A DNA stretch of 64,000 bases from Ralstonia mannitolilytica (GCF_905397375.1 NZ_CAJPVG010000006.1:1-64000); one strand, 5' to 3'. Shown: positions 45,103-56,170, counted from the first letter of the stretch. Numbers and translations are program-made. The notes: generated from the letters alone by a model not told the origin.

Positions 45103-46164
45103 ATGGCTGGTTCTTCCCGTTTCCGTTGGCTTGCCGCGGCGCTGTCCGCGGCCGTTTCGTTGACCTTGCTCGGCGCCGCCCCGGCGCGTGCGGCCGAGCG
45201 CGAGGTCGTCATCGCGTATCAGGACATGGTGCTGCCGTGGCGCTACGCCCAGGCTACCGGCGAAGTGGAGCGCGCCACCGGCTACAAGGTGACCTACCGC
45301 CAGCTCGCCAGCGGCGCGGATGTCGTGCGCGCCATTGCGGCGGGCTCGGTGCAGATTGGCGAGGCGGGATCGAGCCCGATTGCAGCCGGCGTGTCGCAGG
45401 GCGTTGGCCTGTCGCTGTTCTGGATTCTCGACAACATCAACGACGCCGAGGCGCTGGTCGCGCGCAACGGCAGCGGCGTCTCGCGCGTGGCCGACCTGAA
45501 GGGCAAGACGCTGGGCGTGCCGTATGTGTCGACGTCGCATTTCCACGCCCTGGTGGCGCTGCAGCAGGCCGGCCTGGACCCGCGCGATGTGAAGGTCGTC
45601 AACCTGCGGCCGCAGGAGTTGTCGGCCGCGTGGGATCGGGGCGACGTCGATGCCGCGTTCATCTGGGATCCGGTGCTCGCCAAGGTAAAGAAGACCGGCA
45701 CGGTGCTGACCACCTCCGGCAGGATCGCCGCCGCCACCGGCAAGTCCACCTTCGACGGCTTCGTGGCCGACCGCAAGTTCGCGCGCGACCATGCCGACTT
45801 CCTCGCCAAGTTCGTCGAGGTGCTGGCCAAGGCCGATGCGGCCTATCGTGACAACAAGGCAGCGTGGACGGCCACTTCGCCACAAGTGGCGGCAGTGGCC
45901 AAGACTTCTGGCGCGACGGCCGCTGACGTGCCGGCAAGCCTGGCGCTGTATGCGTTCCCGGATGCGGCGGAACAGGCGTCTAACCGGTGGCTGGGCGGCG
46001 GCGCGCAATCGGGCGCGGCGCAATCGCTGTTGGCCACCGCGCAGTTCCTGAAGACGCAGGGCACGATCCAGGCCGTGCTGCCGGATTACGGCCCGGTTGT
46101 CGATGCGCGTTTCGTGCAGCGCGTCGCCGGTGGGGCGAAGGCCGTGGCGACGGCAGCGCGATGA
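45103..46164 (+). CDS. tauA: Taurine-type ABC transporter substrate-binding protein
   Basis: A 353-residue periplasmic protein with an N-terminal signal peptide ending near APARAAE (about residue 30). The body fits TauA: VVIAYQDMVLPWRYAQ, GEAGSSPIAAGVSQG, and GVPYVSTSHFHALVALQQAG. TauA captures taurine for uptake as sulfur source. The start has GGAG seven bases upstream. Its TGA overlaps the ATG of tauB (ATGA). No taurine dioxygenase gene (tauD) follows, so another sulfonate or organic ligand remains possible. Confidence 0.85.
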   Translation: MAGSSRFRWLAAALSAAVSLTLLGAAPARAAEREVVIAYQDMVLPWRYAQATGEVERATGYKVTYRQLASGADVVRAIAAGSVQIGEAGSSPIAAGVSQGVGLSLFWILDNINDAEALVARNGSGVSRVADLKGKTLGVPYVSTSHFHALVALQQAGLDPRDVKVVNLRPQELSAAWDRGDVDAAFIWDPVLAKVKKTGTVLTTSGRIAAATGKSTFDGFVADRKFARDHADFLAKFVEVLAKADAAYRDNKAAWTATSPQVAAVAKTSGATAADVPASLALYAFPDAAEQASNRWLGGGAQSGAAQSLLATAQFLKTQGTIQAVLPDYGPVVDARFVQRVAGGAKAVATAAR

Positions 46165-46952
46165 GCCGCATTGAAGTACGCCGCCTGCGTGTCGACTACT
46201 CCGATGCGCAAGGCCGCACGACGCAGGCGCTCGGCGGCGTGGACCTGTCGATCCAGGCTGGCGAATTCGTCGTCGCGCTCGGCGCGTCGGGATGCGGGAA
46301 GACGACGCTGCTGAACTGCCTGGCCGGCTTCGTTGCGCCCACGGCCGGGCAGATTCTGCTCGACGGGCGCGAGGTCGATGGACCGGGGGCCGAGCGCGGC
46401 GTGGTCTTCCAACGCTACGGCCTGATGCCGTGGCTGAACGTGCGCGACAACGTGGCCCTCGGCCTGAAGCTGCGCGGTGTCGATCGCAGGACGCGGCATG
46501 CGCGGGCGCTGCAGCTGCTGCGGCTGGTCGGGTTGGAAGCGCATGCCGCGTCGCCGGTGTATGCCTTGTCCGGCGGCATGCAGCAGCGTGTCGGCATCGC
46601 CCGCGCGCTGGCGACGGAGCCCCGCGTTCTGCTGATGGACGAACCGATGGGCGCGCTCGACGCGTTGACGCGCGAGACCATGCAGACGCTGGTGCTCGAT
46701 GTCTGGCAGCGCACCGGCACGACCGTTTTCTTCATCACGCACGACGTGGAGGAGGCGCTGTTCCTGGCGACGCGCCTGATCGTGATGTCGCCATCGCCGG
46801 GCCGCATCGTGCAGACATTCGATCTGCCGTTCTCGCGGCAGGCGCTGGCAGGCGGCGACGCCCGCGCGGTGAAATCGTCGCCGGAATTCATTGCCTGGCG
46901 CGAGCGTGTATTGGCGCTGATCCACCATGCCCCCGAGGAGCTGCTCGCATGA
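46161..46952 (+). CDS. tauB: Taurine-type ABC transporter ATP-binding protein
   Basis: A 263-residue ABC ATPase of the nitrate/sulfonate/taurine class. Walker A GASGCGKTTLLNCL is at about 42, the signature LSGGMQQRVGIARALA at about 142, Walker B VLLMDEPMGALD at about 163 and the H-loop FFITHDVEEALF at about 197. It overlaps tauA and tauC by 4 nt each, showing one tightly coupled operon. Confidence 0.92.
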   Translation: MSRIEVRRLRVDYSDAQGRTTQALGGVDLSIQAGEFVVALGASGCGKTTLLNCLAGFVAPTAGQILLDGREVDGPGAERGVVFQRYGLMPWLNVRDNVALGLKLRGVDRRTRHARALQLLRLVGLEAHAASPVYALSGGMQQRVGIARALATEPRVLLMDEPMGALDALTRETMQTLVLDVWQRTGTTVFFITHDVEEALFLATRLIVMSPSPGRIVQTFDLPFSRQALAGGDARAVKSSPEFIAWRERVLALIHHAPEELLA

Positions 46953-47818
46953 GCGCGCTCGAAACTCCCGTGCTGCAGCGCGCCTCCGTCGTTGCAGCGC
47001 CGCCTTCGAGCAGGCCGGCGCACAGGCTGCGCGGCTATCGTCTGCCGGGCGAGGGCAGCGCATTGCGGCTCAGTGTGTTGTCGGTGACGGCGTTGGTCGT
47101 GCTTTGGTGGGCGGCAACCACCTTCCATTGGGTGCCGCCGTTGTTCCTGCCTTCACCGCAGGCCGTCGGGCGCGCGTTCATCGATGCCTGGCATGGCGAT
47201 ATTCAAGGCGGCCAGCCGCTGGCGTCGCATCTGGGCTGGAGCGCGCTGCGCGTCTTCGGCGCGTTTGCGCTGGCTGCCGTGACGGCCATACCGATCGGCC
47301 TCGCGATGGGCGTTTCCCGCACCGCGCGCGGCTTACTGGATCCGCCCATCGAGTTTTATCGCCCGCTGCCGCCGCTGGCATACCTGCCGCTCGTGGTCAT
47401 CTGGCTGGGCATTGATGAGCGGGCGAAGATTGTCGTCATCTATCTTGCCTGCTTCGCACCGATTGCCATGGCCGCGCGTGCCGGCGTACGCAGCGCCACG
47501 CTTGAGCAGATCAACGCCGCATATGCGCTCGGCGCAAGCTTCACGCAAGTGGTGCGCCACGTGATCCTGCCGGCGGCGCTGCCCGAGATCCTGACCGGCT
47601 TGCGCATCGCCATCGGGTTCGGCTGGACCACGCTGGTGGCCGCCGAGATGGTAGCCGCCACGGTGGGCCTCGGGCAGATGGTGCTCAACGCGTCGAGCTT
47701 TCTGCGCACCGACCTCGTGGTGATGGGCATCGTCCTCATCGGTGCGATTGCGTGGGCGTTCGACCTTGCCATGCGCGCCATCGAAGCACGCGTGGTGCCC
47801 TGGAAGGGCCGCACCTAG
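46949..47818 (+). CDS. tauC: Taurine-type ABC transporter permease
   Basis: A 289-residue permease with about six helices. The EAA loop is recognisable in LEQINAAYALGASFTQVVRH with VILPAALPEILTGLRIAIG after it. Hydrophobic segments begin at about 45 (LSVLSVTALVVLWWAATTF). The first 35 residues are cytoplasmic. It is the last gene of tauABC and converges on hutC with a 12-nt gap. Confidence 0.92.
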   Translation: MSALETPVLQRASVVAAPPSSRPAHRLRGYRLPGEGSALRLSVLSVTALVVLWWAATTFHWVPPLFLPSPQAVGRAFIDAWHGDIQGGQPLASHLGWSALRVFGAFALAAVTAIPIGLAMGVSRTARGLLDPPIEFYRPLPPLAYLPLVVIWLGIDERAKIVVIYLACFAPIAMAARAGVRSATLEQINAAYALGASFTQVVRHVILPAALPEILTGLRIAIGFGWTTLVAAEMVAATVGLGQMVLNASSFLRTDLVVMGIVLIGAIAWAFDLAMRAIEARVVPWKGRT

Positions 47819-47830
47819 GCCGCCCAGGCC

Positions 47831-48544
47831 TCAGAAACTCCCCGTGAACTGATACCGCCCGCCCGGGTGCCACATGGTCGCCACCGAGGCGACCTGGCCC
47901 TGGGAAAGCGTCTTGCGCCGCAGCATCAGGCACGGCTCGCGCGCGTCCATGTGGAGCATCTCGGCGATCTCGCGCGGGGGCAGGCGCGCCTCGATGCCGT
48001 ATTCCACGCCCTGCAGCGGTGCGGCCCGCATCAGGTAGGCGTTGGGCGTGGTCTGCGTGAAATCCTGCTCCATGTACTCGGGCGCCAGCGCGGCATTCAC
48101 CCAGCGGTCTTCCGCCTGGATCGGCACGTCGTTTTCAAAGTGCACGATCAGGGAATGGAACAGCAGCGTCCCGGTGGACACGCCGAACGCCGCGGCCATC
48201 GCTTCATTGGCGCGCGCACGTTCGAGCTGATGCAGCTCGGCGCGGTGCCGGTGGCCGCGCGCGGCAATTTCCTCGGCGATGTTGCGGATCGCCACCAGCG
48301 TCGCCTGGTACTTCTGCTGCGCGACGAACGTCCCGAGCCCCTGCACGCGCGTGAGGATCTGCTCGGCGGTCAGCTCGCGCAGCGCGCGGTTGACCGTCAT
48401 GCGCGAGACGCCAAACGTCTGCGCGAGCGCGACTTCAGCGGGAATCATCTCGCCCTCTTTCCATTCCCCGCTGCGAATGCGGAACAGGATGTCTTCCTTG
48501 ATGCGCTGGAAGGCAGGGGTGCTGGCGGGTGCGTCTTGTGACAT
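47831..48544 (-). CDS. hutC: Histidine utilization repressor HutC
   Basis: A 237-residue GntR-family regulator. The N-terminal HTH has VALAQTFGVSRMTVNRALRE at about residues 38-57, and the UTRA effector domain follows (binding urocanate in HutC). The C terminus is ATMWHPGGRYQFTGSF, typical of HutC. ATG 48544 (MSQDAPASTPAF) gives the normal length; ATGs at 48568 and 48601 would add unlike sequence. It is divergent from hutU with a palindromic operator between. It represses hut genes until urocanate builds up. Confidence 0.94.
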   Translation of the reverse strand: MSQDAPASTPAFQRIKEDILFRIRSGEWKEGEMIPAEVALAQTFGVSRMTVNRALRELTAEQILTRVQGLGTFVAQQKYQATLVAIRNIAEEIAARGHRHRAELHQLERARANEAMAAAFGVSTGTLLFHSLIVHFENDVPIQAEDRWVNAALAPEYMEQDFTQTTPNAYLMRAAPLQGVEYGIEARLPPREIAEMLHMDAREPCLMLRRKTLSQGQVASVATMWHPGGRYQFTGSF

Positions 48545-48643
48545 GGGGGCGACCTTGGGGCGCGGCATGGCGGACCGATGTGATGGAGGCATGGCAGCCA
48601 TGATCGGGGTTTGCCTCCAGGTTGTAAAGTTTTCTTGCTTTAT

Positions 48644-48655
48644 TTGTATATACAA
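48644..48655. promoter_or_regulatory. HutC operator (palindrome) between hutC and hutU
   Basis: TTGTATATACAA is a perfect 12-bp palindrome, matching the TGTATATACA core bound by HutC-type GntR regulators. It lies 45 nt before the hutU start in AT-rich DNA and 100 nt before hutC, so it can block both promoters. Confidence 0.8.
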
Positions 48656-48699
48656 CATAGGATGTGCGGCATGCCTTTGGAGTTTGCAGGAGACCTCAC

Positions 48700-50418
<1,719 letters not shown>

Positions 50419-50447
50419 GTTAAAGACACAGACGTACGCAGATTTCC

Positions 50448-52004
50448 ATGAACACCATGACCACGCCCCCCATCCTCACGCTGCAACCCGGCGCGATGAC
50501 GTTCGATGACCTGCGCCGCGTGTGGCTCGCGCCCACGCCCGTCGTGCTGTCGGGCGATTGCGCAGCGGCCATTGAGGCATCGGCCGCCACGGTGCAGGCC
50601 ATCGTCGCCAAGGGCGACCCGGCCTACGGCATCAACACCGGGTTCGGCCTGCTGGCCAGGACACAGATCCCCACGCACGAGCTGGAGCGCCTGCAACGCA
50701 ACCTGATCCTCTCGCACGCCGTCGGCACGGGCGAAGACCTGAGCGACAACGTTGCGCGCCTCGTGCTGCTGATGAAGGCGGCGAGCCTCGCGCGGGGCTA
50801 CTCCGGCGTGCGCCGTGTCGTGATCGACACGCTGCTGGCACTGCTGAACGCCGGCATCGTGCCGTGCATCCCGTCCAAGGGTTCGGTCGGCGCTTCGGGC
50901 GATCTGGCGCCGCTGGCGCACATGACGCTGGCCCTGCTGGGCGAGGGCCATGTGCGCGTAAACGGTGTGCGCACGCCGGCGCGGGAAGCCCTGGCCGCCG
51001 CTGGCATCGAGCCCATCGCGCTGGCCGCCAAGGAAGGCCTGGCACTCATCAACGGCACGCAGGTGTCGACCGCGCTCGCCTTGAACGGCCTGTTCCTGGC
51101 CGAGCGCCTGCTGAAGGCTGCCACCGTGGCCGGTGCCCTGTCGGTGGACGCCGCCAAGGGCAGCGACGCGCCGTTCGACCCACGCGTGCACACCGTGCGC
51201 GGACAGCAGGGGCAGATTGCCACCGCCGCCGTGTACCGCAACCTGCTGGCCGGCAGCGCCATCCGCCAGTCGCACCTTGTGGGCGACAAGCGCGTGCAGG
51301 ACCCGTACAGCCTGCGCTGCCAGCCGCAAGTCATGGGCGCGTGCTTCGACCTGATCCGCCAGGCCGGCGCCACGCTGCTCACCGAAGCCAACGCAGTCAC
51401 CGACAACCCGCTGGTCTACGCCGACGCCGGTGAGGTGATCTCGGGCGGCAACTTCCATGCCGAACCGGTGGCGTTTGCGGCCGACATGCTCGCCATGGCG
51501 ATCGCCGAGATCGGTGCGCTGTCGGAGCGCCGCATCGCGCTGCTGATCGACTCCACGCTGTCTGGCCTGCCGCCGTTTCTGGTCGAGCAGCCGGGCCTGA
51601 ACTCGGGCTTCATGATCGCGCACGTCACGGCTGCGGCGCTGGCTTCGGAAAACAAGACGTTCGCCCACCCGGCCAGCGTCGACAGCCTGCCGACTTCGGC
51701 CAACCAGGAAGACCACGTCAGCATGGCGACCTTCGCGGGCCGCCGTCTGCAGGACATGGCCGAGAACACCGCCACCATCGTCGGCATCGAAGCACTGGCG
51801 GCGGCACAGGGCATCGATTTCCACAAGCCACTGGCGACGTCCGCCACGCTGCAGCGTGCGCATGGCTGCATCCGCGCGCGTGTGGCGTACTACGGTGAAG
51901 ATCGCCTGTTCGCCCCCGACATCGAAGCCGCCCGCCGCCTCGTGCTCGATGGCGACCTGGGCGATTCGTGCCGCGACCACCTCGCCGATCTTTCGCTCGC
52001 CTGA
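50448..52004 (+). CDS. hutH: Histidine ammonia-lyase
   Basis: A 518-residue enzyme that removes ammonia from histidine to give urocanate. The Ala-Ser-Gly triplet that forms the MIO cofactor is in GSVGASGDLAPLAHM at about 149-151. NTGFGLLA and the C-terminal DSLPTSANQEDHVSM fit the family. ATG 50448 is used (50457 is a possible alternative); the ribosome binding site is weak. It lies 29 nt after hutU. hutG begins 2 nt downstream of its stop. Confidence 0.97.
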   Translation: MNTMTTPPILTLQPGAMTFDDLRRVWLAPTPVVLSGDCAAAIEASAATVQAIVAKGDPAYGINTGFGLLARTQIPTHELERLQRNLILSHAVGTGEDLSDNVARLVLLMKAASLARGYSGVRRVVIDTLLALLNAGIVPCIPSKGSVGASGDLAPLAHMTLALLGEGHVRVNGVRTPAREALAAAGIEPIALAAKEGLALINGTQVSTALALNGLFLAERLLKAATVAGALSVDAAKGSDAPFDPRVHTVRGQQGQIATAAVYRNLLAGSAIRQSHLVGDKRVQDPYSLRCQPQVMGACFDLIRQAGATLLTEANAVTDNPLVYADAGEVISGGNFHAEPVAFAADMLAMAIAEIGALSERRIALLIDSTLSGLPPFLVEQPGLNSGFMIAHVTAAALASENKTFAHPASVDSLPTSANQEDHVSMATFAGRRLQDMAENTATIVGIEALAAAQGIDFHKPLATSATLQRAHGCIRARVAYYGEDRLFAPDIEAARRLVLDGDLGDSCRDHLADLSLA

Positions 52005-52006
52005 CC

Positions 52007-52984
52007 ATGCTCGTCCAAGCCGAACCTACCGTCTGGCAAGGCCGTGTCGATGCGGAGGAAGGCCCGCTCGGCTTGCGTTGGCACCAGACGGTGCGCCGCA
52101 TCGATGCATCGACGCCGCTGGCCAATACCGTTGCGCTGGCGGGTTTCGCCTGCGACGCGGGTGTCGCGCGCAACCATGGGCGCACCGGTGCGCAGGCAGG
52201 CCCGAACGCCATCCGCAAGATGCTGGCCAACCTGCCTGCGCGGGCGGGCAGGGTAGTCGTCGATGCGGGCGACGTGACGTGCCAGGGCGATGCGCTGGAA
52301 GCCGCGCAGGAGGAACTGTCGGGCGTGCTGCACGACCTGCTCGACCGCGGTGCGTTCCCGATCGCGCTGGGCGGCGGACATGAGATTGCATGGGCGTCGT
52401 TCAACGGCCTGGCGCGGCATCTGGCTGGCCAATCGGAACCGCCGCCGCGCATCGGCATCCTGAATCTTGACGCGCATTTCGATTTGCGCGCGGGCGAGCG
52501 CGGCAGCTCCGGCACACCGTTCCGCCAGATCGCAGAAGACTGCGCAAGACGCGGCTGGCCATTCCATTACGCGTGCCTCGGTGTGAGCACGTACGCGAAC
52601 ACCGAAGCACTGTTTGCCCGCGCCCGCCAGCTCGGTGTGCGCTGGATGCATGACGACGAGATGGACATCCTCCAGCTCGGCCACGTGCTGCAGGTCGTCG
52701 AGCTGTTCCTGAGCCAGGTCGATCATGTCTACCTGACGATGTGCCTGGATGTCTTGCCGGCCAGCATCGCGCCGGGCGTGAGCGCACCGTCGGCACGCGG
52801 CGTGTCGATGGACGTGATTGAGCCCATCGTTGACCGCGCCATCAGTTCCGGCAAGCTGCGCCTGGCCGATGTGGCGGAACTGAACCCATCGCTCGACATC
52901 GACAACCACACCGCACGCGTGGCGGCGCGCCTCGTCGCGCGGGTGGCCGACGGCATTGGCCTGCAAGGAGCGGCGCGTGACTGA
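52007..52984 (+). CDS. hutG: Formimidoylglutamase (arginase family)
   Basis: A 325-residue dimanganese ureohydrolase splitting N-formimidoylglutamate into glutamate and formamide. The metal motifs are GGGHEIAWASF, LNLDAHFDLR and LDVLPASIAPGVSAPS. With hutG present, this is the four-enzyme pathway version. ATG 52007 is fixed by the preceding hutH stop. Its last 8 bases overlap the GTG of hutI. Confidence 0.95.
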   Translation: MLVQAEPTVWQGRVDAEEGPLGLRWHQTVRRIDASTPLANTVALAGFACDAGVARNHGRTGAQAGPNAIRKMLANLPARAGRVVVDAGDVTCQGDALEAAQEELSGVLHDLLDRGAFPIALGGGHEIAWASFNGLARHLAGQSEPPPRIGILNLDAHFDLRAGERGSSGTPFRQIAEDCARRGWPFHYACLGVSTYANTEALFARARQLGVRWMHDDEMDILQLGHVLQVVELFLSQVDHVYLTMCLDVLPASIAPGVSAPSARGVSMDVIEPIVDRAISSGKLRLADVAELNPSLDIDNHTARVAARLVARVADGIGLQGAARD

Positions 52985-54203
52985 CATGCACTGGGATGCG
53001 CTTTGGACCAACGTCCACCTCGCCACGCTGGCAGCCCATGCCGACGGTTACGGCGAAATCCGCGATGGCGCCATCGCCGTGAAGGATGGCCGCATCGCGT
53101 GGCTCGGTGCTCGCGCCGATCTGCCGCCGAATGCCCGCGCCACAGGCGAGCACGACGGCGGCGGCGCGTGGCTGACGCCGGGGCTGATCGATTGCCACAC
53201 GCACCTCGTCTACGCCGGCAACCGCAGCAATGAATTCGAAGCGCGCCTGAACGGCGTGCCGTATGAGGAGATCGCGCGCGGGGGCGGCGGCATCGTTTCC
53301 ACGGTGCGGGCCACGCGTGCGGCCAGCGAAGAGGCATTGGCCGAGGCCAGCCTGCCGCGCCTGAATGCCCTGCGCGCCGAAGGCGTTACCACCGTCGAGA
53401 TCAAATCCGGCTACGGCCTCGATCTGGAAACCGAGCGCCGCATGCTGCGTGTCGCGCGCCGCTTCGGCCAGACCTTGCCGGTGCGCGTACGCACGACGTT
53501 CCTCGGCGCACACGCCGTGCCGCCCGAATTTGCCGGTCGCGCCGACGACTACATCGACCACCTCTGCGCCGACGTGCTGCCCGCACTCGCCGCCGACGGC
53601 CTCGTCGATGCGGTCGACGCGTTCTGCGAAACCATCGGCTTTTCACCGGCGCAGACGGCGCGCATGTTCGACGCGGCCCAGCGCCTCGGTCTGCCGGTCA
53701 AGCTGCATGCGGAGCAGCTTTCCGACCAGGGCGGTGCCGCGCTCGTGGCGCGCTACGGCGGCCTCTCTGCGGACCACCTCGAATGCCTGACCGCCGAGGG
53801 CATCGCCGCCATGGCGCGGGCCGGTACCGTGGCGGTGCTGCTGCCCGGTGCGTTCTACTGCCTGCGCGAAACGCGTCTGCCGCCCGTGACCGCCCTGCGC
53901 GAGGCAGGCGTGCCCTTGGCCGTGTCCACCGACTGCAATCCCGGCACGTCGCCGCTCACGTCGCTGTTGCTCGCAATGAACATGGCCTGCACGCTGTTCC
54001 GCCTGACGCCGCTTGAGGCATTGACGGGCGCCACGCGCCATGCCGCCGCCGCGCTCGGGCTGTCCGGCACATGCGGCGTGCTGGCCCCCGGTTACGCCGC
54101 CGATTTCGCACTCTGGCGCATCGACCGCCCCGCCGACCTCGCCTATGCGATGGGCTTCAACCCCAGCGTGGGCGTGGTCAAGGATGGCGTGGCAGTGGCG
54201 TAA
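52977..54203 (+). CDS. hutI: Imidazolonepropionase
   Basis: A 408-residue zinc amidohydrolase (imidazolonepropionate to formiminoglutamate). DCHTHLVYAGNRSNEF carries the first metal His pair, KLHAEQLSDQGG the next, and STDCNPGTSPLTS the late Asp. I prefer the GTG at 52977 because AAGGAG lies 6 nt before it; the ATG at 52986 is too far from that site. It overlaps hutG by 8 nt. HutD and HutF genes are absent here. Confidence 0.95.
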   Translation: MTDMHWDALWTNVHLATLAAHADGYGEIRDGAIAVKDGRIAWLGARADLPPNARATGEHDGGGAWLTPGLIDCHTHLVYAGNRSNEFEARLNGVPYEEIARGGGGIVSTVRATRAASEEALAEASLPRLNALRAEGVTTVEIKSGYGLDLETERRMLRVARRFGQTLPVRVRTTFLGAHAVPPEFAGRADDYIDHLCADVLPALAADGLVDAVDAFCETIGFSPAQTARMFDAAQRLGLPVKLHAEQLSDQGGAALVARYGGLSADHLECLTAEGIAAMARAGTVAVLLPGAFYCLRETRLPPVTALREAGVPLAVSTDCNPGTSPLTSLLLAMNMACTLFRLTPLEALTGATRHAAAALGLSGTCGVLAPGYAADFALWRIDRPADLAYAMGFNPSVGVVKDGVAVA

Positions 54204-54259
54204 GCCAGACGCGGCGGACCGGCTCGTATAATCGACCGGTCTACCGCGAACCGCGCCCA
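54204..54259 (+). promoter_or_regulatory. Probable hemH promoter
   Basis: The perfect -10 sequence TATAAT lies at 54227-54232, 28 nt before the hemH ATG; no clear -35 is seen at 17 nt. It falls in the short gap after hutI. Confidence 0.5.
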
Positions 54260-55375
54260 ATGCCCTTCTTGCCCGAACCCCTGTTCCAGCACGGCCAGCC
54301 CGATCGCACGGCGATCCTGCTCGTCAATCTCGGCACGCCTGACGGCACTTCGCCGCGCGAGGTCGGCCGCTATCTGCGTCAGTTCCTGTCCGACCCCCGC
54401 GTTGTGGAAATTCCGCGCGCGGCGTGGTGGTTCATCCTCAACGGACTGATCGTGCCGCTGCGTTCGCGCACGTCGGCGCACAAATACGAAAGCATCTGGC
54501 TGCGCGAGGCCAACATGACGGGCTCGCCGCTGCTCGTCTACAGCGAGCGCCAGGCGCATGCGCTGCAGCAGCTGCTGAACGCGCAGGGCCACGATGTGGT
54601 GGTCGCCTGTGCGATGCGCTATGGCAATCCGTCGATTCCATCCGTCATGCAGGCGCTGCGCAAGCAGGGCGTGGAGCGCATCCTGGTGCTGCCGATGTAC
54701 CCGCAGTATTCCGGCACCACCACGGCCACGGCGTTCGACGAGGTGTTTCGCGTGCTGGGCCAGATGCGCAATCAGCCTGAACTGCGGCTCGTGAAGCATT
54801 TCCATGATGACCCGGCCTACATCAACGCGCTGCACCAGCAGGTGGGCGCGTACTGGGCCCAGCACGGCGCACCGGATTTTGCCCGCGGCGACAAGCTGCT
54901 GCTGTCGTTCCATGGTGTGCCGCGACGGACCCTGGAACTGGGCGATCCGTATCACTGCGAGTGCCTGAAGACCGGCCGTTTGCTGGGCGAAGCGCTGGGC
55001 CTGCAGCCGGGGCAGTACCTCGTGACGTTCCAGTCGCGCTTTGGCCGCGCCGAGTGGCTGCAGCCGTATACCGCGCCCACGCTCGAAGAGCTTGGCCGCG
55101 TCGGCACCCATCGCGTCGATGTGTTCTGCCCAGGCTTTCCTGCAGACTGCCTCGAAACGCTGGAGGAGATCGCCATGGAAGGGCAGTCGACATTCCGTGT
55201 CGCGGGTGGCAAGGAATTCCATTACATCCCGTGCCTCAACGACAACGAGGCGTGGATTGCCGGCATGGCCGATATTGCGCTGGCGCATCTGCAGGGCTGG
55301 CCGCTCAAGCTGACACATCCGCATGTGTTGGAAGCGAGCCGCACGCGCGCCCAGAGCAAGGGAGCCGCGGCATGA
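54260..55375 (+). CDS. hemH: Ferrochelatase
   Basis: A 371-residue enzyme that inserts Fe(II) into protoporphyrin IX, last step of haem synthesis. It begins MPFLPEPLFQHGQPDRTAIL, then NLGTPDGTSPREVGRYL. LPMYPQYSGTTTATAFDEV is the family core; LLLSFHGVPRRTLELGDPY carries the catalytic His, and VFCPGFPADCLETLEEI follows. The start at 54260 matches family length. Its TGA overlaps hslR (ATGA). Confidence 0.96.
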   Translation: MPFLPEPLFQHGQPDRTAILLVNLGTPDGTSPREVGRYLRQFLSDPRVVEIPRAAWWFILNGLIVPLRSRTSAHKYESIWLREANMTGSPLLVYSERQAHALQQLLNAQGHDVVVACAMRYGNPSIPSVMQALRKQGVERILVLPMYPQYSGTTTATAFDEVFRVLGQMRNQPELRLVKHFHDDPAYINALHQQVGAYWAQHGAPDFARGDKLLLSFHGVPRRTLELGDPYHCECLKTGRLLGEALGLQPGQYLVTFQSRFGRAEWLQPYTAPTLEELGRVGTHRVDVFCPGFPADCLETLEEIAMEGQSTFRVAGGKEFHYIPCLNDNEAWIAGMADIALAHLQGWPLKLTHPHVLEASRTRAQSKGAAA

Positions 55376-55770
55376 AGGTGAGCACCGACGCCGCAGACCG
55401 CGTGCGCATCGACAAGTGGCTCTGGGCGGCGCGTTTCTTCAAGACGCGCTCGCAGGCCACCGACGCCGTGGAGCGCGGCCGCGTGCACATCAATGACCAG
55501 CCGGTCCGCCCGTCCAGGGACGTCAAGATTGGCGACCACGTGCGGGTGCACGCGCATGAACAGCAGTGGGAAGTGCAGGTGCTGGCGCTGGCCGAAGTGC
55601 GCGGCCCCGCGTCCGTTGCGCAAACGCTCTACGCCGAGACCGACGCGAGCCGCCTCAAACGTGAAGCCGATGCCGACAGGCGCCGGCTGTATCGTGAGCC
55701 GGCCACGCAGATCGCCGGCCGCCCGACCAAGCGGGACCGGCGCCGCATCGACAAGCTCGGCGGGCAATAA
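55372..55770 (+). CDS. hslR: S4-domain heat-shock RNA-binding protein Hsp15
   Basis: A 132-residue basic protein. The S4 RNA-binding fold begins at RVRIDKWLWAARFFKTRSQA and runs to about residue 75. A Lys/Arg-rich C-terminal tail follows (GRPTKRDRRRIDKL). Hsp15 binds stalled 50S subunits carrying peptidyl-tRNA and aids recycling after heat stress. It overlaps hemH by 4 nt. Confidence 0.92.
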   Translation: MKVSTDAADRVRIDKWLWAARFFKTRSQATDAVERGRVHINDQPVRPSRDVKIGDHVRVHAHEQQWEVQVLALAEVRGPASVAQTLYAETDASRLKREADADRRRLYREPATQIAGRPTKRDRRRIDKLGGQ

Positions 55771-55791
55771 CGCATGCGGCGCGAGTGTGTG

Positions 55792-55986
55792 CTAACTTGA
55801 CAGGCTCAGGGCGCGCGGCAACTGCTGCATCTGCGGCGGCTTGACGATGTAGTGCTTGAAGAACGCCTTGCCGCTGCCGTATTCCGTATAGCGCGGCGTT
55901 ACGGCGCCAGACAGGCAGATGAACGTCGTGGCTGCGGTCAGGGTCAACAGCAGGAGCACGGTCAGGACAGGCAGTTTGTTATGCAT
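55792..55986 (-). CDS. Small exported or membrane protein (64 aa)
   Basis: I do not recognise this protein. The ATG at 55986 has GAGGG seven bases upstream. Residues 5-30 form one hydrophobic segment (LPVLTVLLLLTLTAATTFI), either an uncleaved anchor or a signal peptide. The short rest, YTEYGSGKAFFKHYIVKPPQ, is polar and aromatic. It is convergent with hslR and divergent from grpE. Accepted on start signal and composition. Confidence 0.55.
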   Translation of the reverse strand: MHNKLPVLTVLLLLTLTAATTFICLSGAVTPRYTEYGSGKAFFKHYIVKPPQMQQLPRALSLSS

Positions 55987-56142
55987 GGTACGAACCCTCG
56001 TAGAAGCTCGCGCCCCCCAGTTTTTTCTTGCATCATAGGCAGCCGATTGTGGTGCCGCAATTGCCGTGCCGTTGCAGGCGGATGAAAGTTGTAACGCGGT
56101 ATTTCGTGATGCACGGCGCACAGATGCCGGGCATCCTGCGCC

Positions 56143-56170
56143 CTTGAAAGGCGCCTCAAATGCCCCATAT
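56143..56170 (+). promoter_or_regulatory. Sigma-32 heat-shock promoter of grpE
   Basis: CTTGAAA (56143-56149) and CCCCATAT (56163-56170) are 13 nt apart, matching the sigma-32 consensus in full. It gives a leader of about 70 nt before the grpE ATG. Confidence 0.9.
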
